This document shows, piece after piece, positions 60,752 through 64,000 of a stretch of DNA of 64,000 nt. The DNA is from JAVVHH01 sp964657565 (lineage in GTDB: Bacteria > Pseudomonadota > Alphaproteobacteria > Acetobacterales > Acetobacteraceae): positions 36,412 to 100,411 of the forward strand of contig CAZZVQ010000003.1 of NCBI GenBank assembly GCA_964657565.1, given 5' to 3'. Positions within the stretch are counted from its first letter, which is position 1. Each line of letters begins with the position of its first letter. Made by a program: the position numbers and the translations under genes. The notes beneath the pieces are model-generated. The model worked only from the letters and a program-made list of their open reading frames with translations. It had not been told where the DNA came from and searched no databases.

Positions 60752-63700
60752 ATGACTGAACCCGTCTCTCCGCCGGCTGCGGCGGCGCTCAGCGATCGCG
60801 ACTGGCATGAGACGCATCTTCAGTACGTGCGGATCGCTGAACTGAACGCCAACGACAGGCGACGTCAGACCATTGCAACCGCGAACGCGATGCTCGAACA
60901 GCTGCGTGAGCAGGTGCGGACACTGGAGACGTTGCGGACCGCTCTCGCCGCAGAACGCGATGACCTGGCGCAGAGGCTGCAAGCGGTCCAGCAAAGCACG
61001 TCGTGGAGATTGACGGCGCCGCTTCGACGCGTGCTGACGAGCGCTCCAGGAGTGGCGCGGCTGGCGCGAAGGATCGCGGCCGCGGCTTGGTGGGCGGTCA
61101 CGCTCCAGCTGCACACCCGCATCGGCCTGTGGCTTCGGCACCGGCGGGAGGGGTCGTTAGCGCCGCAGCGTCTTGCGACGGCACCTGTGCCGCCCCCTGG
61201 GCCGAGGGCGTGGCGGGTGCCGGGTCCGGCGGATCGCTATCAGAGCTGGCTGGCATTCAACCAACCAACGCCACGGTCGGACCGAGAACTCGAGCGGCGT
61301 CTGCACGGCATCGCCGACCACGATCGGCCGATGTTCTCCGTCGCCATGACCGTCTACCAGCCCGACCAGGCAGTGCTCCGCCTGGCCGTCGCCAGCGTGT
61401 TCGACCAGGTCTATCCACACTGGGAACTCTGCATCGCCGATGATGCGAGTACCGACCCGGCGGTGGCGGCCTACCTGCAGACACTTGCCCGGGATCCGCG
61501 GATCAAGCTGGTGCTCCGGCCCGAGAACGGACACATCTCGGCCGCGACGAACAGCGCCGTCGCGTTGGCCGGCGGCGAGTTCGTCGTGCTGCTGGACCAT
61601 GATGACGCATTGGCGCCGGAGGCTCTGGCAGAGCTGGCCCTCTACGTGGCCGAGCATGCGCAGACGGACCTGCTCTATTCCGACAGCGACAAGATCGACA
61701 CCGAGGGGCGGCGGACGCATCCGCACTTCAAGCCGGATTTCTCGCCCGAGATGCTGCTGTCCTACATGTATGCGGGGCAGACGCTCTGCGTGCGAACCTC
61801 GCTCTGGCGGCGCCTCGGGGGCATGCGGCTTGGCTACGAAGGCAGTCAGGACCATGACTTCGCCCTCCGCGCCAGCGAGCTAGCGCGCCACGTCGGCCAT
61901 ATACCGCGCGTGCTGTACCATTGGCGCGCGTCGCCCCAGTCGACCGCGAGCTCCGGCGCGGCGAAGCCCTACAGCTTCGAAGCGGGGCGCCAGGCGGTGC
62001 AGGACGCGCTGACCCGGCGCGGCTCGCCGGGCTGCGCGCAACATCTGGAGTGGGCACGACGGATCGACAACGGCATCTTTGGCGCAGCATTCCCCGACCG
62101 CGGCCCGCGCGTGACCGTGCTGATCGTGTCCCACGGTGGCGAGCCACTGCGCCGCACGATCGCGAGCCTGCGCGCGACGCGCTACGAGACCTACGAGATC
62201 GTGGTCCTGGATGCGTCGGATGCGGGCGGCTTCTCCCGCCTGGTCAACGAGGGCGCCCGGAACGCCGCCGGCGACTACCTCGTGTTGCTGGCCGACGACG
62301 TCGAGTGCGTCGATCCGTCCTGGCTGGGCAGCATGGTCGGCTTCGCGCAGCTCGAGGGGGTCGGTGCGGTCGGTGGGTTGCTGCAGCGGGCCGATGGCAC
62401 GGTGGAGCAGGCCGGGATCGTGCAGACGAACCGAGTCCCGGTGCCGATCGCCCGGGCGTTCGAGGGCGCGGACCCGTCGGATGCCGGCTACCTGGCGATG
62501 ACCCGCTACGTCCGCAACACCGGCGCCGTAACCGCCGACTGCTTGCTGGTGTCGCGGGCGCTGTTCCTGGAAGCGGGGGGATTGGACGAGGCACCCTTCG
62601 GCGCCGCCTACCGTGGCGCCGACCTCTGCTACAGGCTGTCGGACCGGGGACTGCGCCATGTCTACGACCCGGCCGCCGCGTTCCGGCGCCAGCAGGGGGC
62701 GGCCCCCCGGCTCGAGCGCCCCGCCGAGCTAGCCGCGTTCGTCGCGCTCTATCGCGGTCGCACCGACCCCTATCTCAACCCCAATCTATGCGGCGATCCC
62801 AGCCGGTTCCAAATCCAGCCCCGGGTCACCCCGACCCGGCAGCCCACGCCCCTGCTTGTGGTGTTCTGCTCGCACAACCTCAATCTCGAGGGCGCCCCGA
62901 AGGCGCTGTTCGACATCTGCACCCAGCTCAAGCGCGTGGGCCAGATCGAGCCGCTGGTCTATTCGCCCCGGGAAGGCGCCTTGCGTCAGGCGTATGAGCG
63001 GGAGGGCGTGAAGGTGATCGTCAGGCCGTCTCCGCTGGATCGGGGCGGAGAACTGCCGCAGTACCACGCCGGGTTGCAGGAGATGCGGCAGGTCTTCGCG
63101 GACTGGAACGCCGACATCGTCGTGGCCAATACGCTCCAGACCTTCTACGCGATCGATGCCGCGTCGGAAGCAGGGATCCCGTCAGTGTGGAACGTCCACG
63201 AGAGCGATGGTTGGCGCGGCTATTACGACGATCTGGCGCAAGAGGTCGAGCGGCGTGCGCTCGCTTGCTTCGGCCACCCCTACCGAGTCGTCTACGTCGC
63301 CGAAGCGACGCGGCTCGTCTATGCCGAGCTCGACTTCAATCACAACGCGACGGTGATCGCGGGCGGCATCGACGCCGCCGCGCTGACCGCGGATCTGGGC
63401 TCCGATACGCGGGCCCGAGCCCGCCGCCGGTTGCGGATCGACCCGGCGCGGACGGTCCTGTTGACGGTCGGCACCATCCACCCGCGCAAGGGCCAACTCG
63501 ATCTCGTCGAAGCCTTCGAGCGACTCGGTCTCGACGCCGACACCCTGCTCTTGATCGTCGGCGATGCCGGCGGCGACTACAGCGTCGCGCTGCACGACAG
63601 GGTGGCGGCGATGCCGCCCTCGATGCGCGCCCGTGTCGTCGTCGTAGCGGAGCGGGACGACATCGGCACCTATTACGCCGCCGCCGACCTCTTCGTCTTC

Positions 63701-64000
63701 TGCTCACGCAGGGAGAGCTACCCGCGGGTCATCATGGAGGCGATGGCGTTCGGCCTGCCGATCATCACCACCCCGGTCGACGGCATCCCCGAGCAAGTGA
63801 CGGACGGCGTCAACGCCCGCTTCTACCAGCCCGGCGACATTGCCGGGTTGGCCCGGCACATCGACGACTTCATGGCCGACGCGCCGCTGCGCGAGACCTT
63901 CGGCCAGCGCTCCCGGCAGACCCTCGCGACCCTCAATACGGCCAGCGACGTCGCCGCGGCCCACGGGACCCTGCTCCGCGAAGCCGCGCTCTCCAGCGTC
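60752..64000 (+). CDS. Partial GT2-GT2-GT4 multidomain glycosyltransferase
   Basis: The frame from ATG 60752 remains open for 1083 codons to the last base, so the C-terminus is outside the window. A short coiled coil (about 40-85) and the segment STSWRLTAPLRR, common in giant O-antigen glycosyltransferases, precede the first GT2 domain (about 193-415: FSVAMTVYQPD, IADDASTDPAV, LLDHDDALAPEAL, a D-x-D-type motif). A second GT2-like domain follows (about 453-690: VTVLIVSHGG, LLADDVECVDPSWLG). A GT4 domain begins near 700 (VVFCSHNLNLEGAPKAL), with LLTVGTIHPRKGQLDLV (about 903) and SRRESYPRVIMEAMAFGLPI (about 986). Starts 24 bases after the preceding multidomain gene; probably the same operon. Confidence 0.92.
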   Translation, partial: MTEPVSPPAAAALSDRDWHETHLQYVRIAELNANDRRRQTIATANAMLEQLREQVRTLETLRTALAAERDDLAQRLQAVQQSTSWRLTAPLRRVLTSAPGVARLARRIAAAAWWAVTLQLHTRIGLWLRHRREGSLAPQRLATAPVPPPGPRAWRVPGPADRYQSWLAFNQPTPRSDRELERRLHGIADHDRPMFSVAMTVYQPDQAVLRLAVASVFDQVYPHWELCIADDASTDPAVAAYLQTLARDPRIKLVLRPENGHISAATNSAVALAGGEFVVLLDHDDALAPEALAELALYVAEHAQTDLLYSDSDKIDTEGRRTHPHFKPDFSPEMLLSYMYAGQTLCVRTSLWRRLGGMRLGYEGSQDHDFALRASELARHVGHIPRVLYHWRASPQSTASSGAAKPYSFEAGRQAVQDALTRRGSPGCAQHLEWARRIDNGIFGAAFPDRGPRVTVLIVSHGGEPLRRTIASLRATRYETYEIVVLDASDAGGFSRLVNEGARNAAGDYLVLLADDVECVDPSWLGSMVGFAQLEGVGAVGGLLQRADGTVEQAGIVQTNRVPVPIARAFEGADPSDAGYLAMTRYVRNTGAVTADCLLVSRALFLEAGGLDEAPFGAAYRGADLCYRLSDRGLRHVYDPAAAFRRQQGAAPRLERPAELAAFVALYRGRTDPYLNPNLCGDPSRFQIQPRVTPTRQPTPLLVVFCSHNLNLEGAPKALFDICTQLKRVGQIEPLVYSPREGALRQAYEREGVKVIVRPSPLDRGGELPQYHAGLQEMRQVFADWNADIVVANTLQTFYAIDAASEAGIPSVWNVHESDGWRGYYDDLAQEVERRALACFGHPYRVVYVAEATRLVYAELDFNHNATVIAGGIDAAALTADLGSDTRARARRRLRIDPARTVLLTVGTIHPRKGQLDLVEAFERLGLDADTLLLIVGDAGGDYSVALHDRVAAMPPSMRARVVVVAERDDIGTYYAAADLFVFCSRRESYPRVIMEAMAFGLPIITTPVDGIPEQVTDGVNARFYQPGDIAGLARHIDDFMADAPLRETFGQRSRQTLATLNTASDVAAAHGTLLREAALSSV

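Noticed and set aside
58820..61141. 773-codon minus-strand frame opposite the multidomain glycosyltransferases
   Set aside because: Composition-driven shadow spanning two plus-strand genes and the gap between them; no domain.

Overview
The window looks like part of a plasmid, or a plasmid-derived replicon, from a GC-rich alphaproteobacterium. Acetobacteraceae/Rhodospirillales is my best guess, inferred from the gene families and codon use; there is no rRNA or other taxonomic marker here. The plasmid reading rests on an iteron-controlled RepA_C-type initiator (43.5-44.4 kb) with an origin-like region beside it, a ParA plus ribbon-helix-helix partition pair (45.3-46.3 kb), a resolvase, and several toxin-antitoxin modules. 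Most of the remaining genes build surface polysaccharide, so this appears to be a large exopolysaccharide/O-antigen/glycosylation island carried next to a replication block.

Layout. 0-1.1 kb: two minus-strand proteins with a short repeat seen beside glycosyltransferases, one cut by the window edge. 1.3-5.7 kb: a 1452-residue CheB-CheR-PAS-kinase-REC-REC-HTH signalling protein. 5.7-9.7 kb: degraded sequence and an IS91-like element whose tyrosine recombinase has an in-frame stop. 9.7-22.4 kb: glycosyltransferases and uncharacterised proteins, visibly AT-richer from about 15.4 to 20.3 kb, including a three-domain glycosyltransferase of mosaic composition and two inverted DUF6492 paralogues. 22.5-28.7 kb: accessory zone with resolvase-DUF29, a frameshifted mazE, an intact higBA, an MNT-HEPN pair with a frameshifted HEPN gene, a secreted RNase T2 and a miniature Tn3 derivative. 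28.8-29.0 kb: a 100-N assembly gap flanked by identical 55-bp copies.

29.0-42.5 kb is the most unusual part. A plus-strand run (CgeB-like glycosyltransferase, two methyltransferases, epimerase-like SDR) converges on a tightly coupled minus-strand operon: glucose-1-phosphate cytidylyltransferase (rfbF), a NeuB-like synthase with a cupin end, an acetolactate-synthase-like TPP enzyme and a radical SAM protein. Divergent from it lie an SDR, the PMP/iron-sulfur dehydrase rfbH and a glycosyltransferase. I infer a CDP-3,6-dideoxyhexose route extended by two-carbon or PEP-derived branch chemistry, possibly related to yersiniose-type sugars. The canonical CDP-glucose 4,6-dehydratase was not recognised in the window.

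42.5-46.5 kb: ATPase, origin, repA, an embedded uracil-DNA glycosylase, and par genes. 46.5-55.4 kb: a GT-C type membrane protein, a HAD-UbiA fusion, DprE1-like oxidase, DprE2-like reductase, an epimerase-like SDR, an FAD oxidoreductase, GtrA and TVP38 proteins. Together these resemble the polyprenyl-phosphate-arabinose pathway plus its flippase and a transferase. 55.5-57.5 kb: gmd-rmd for GDP-rhamnose. 57.5-64 kb: two very large multidomain glycosyltransferases, the second running off the end.
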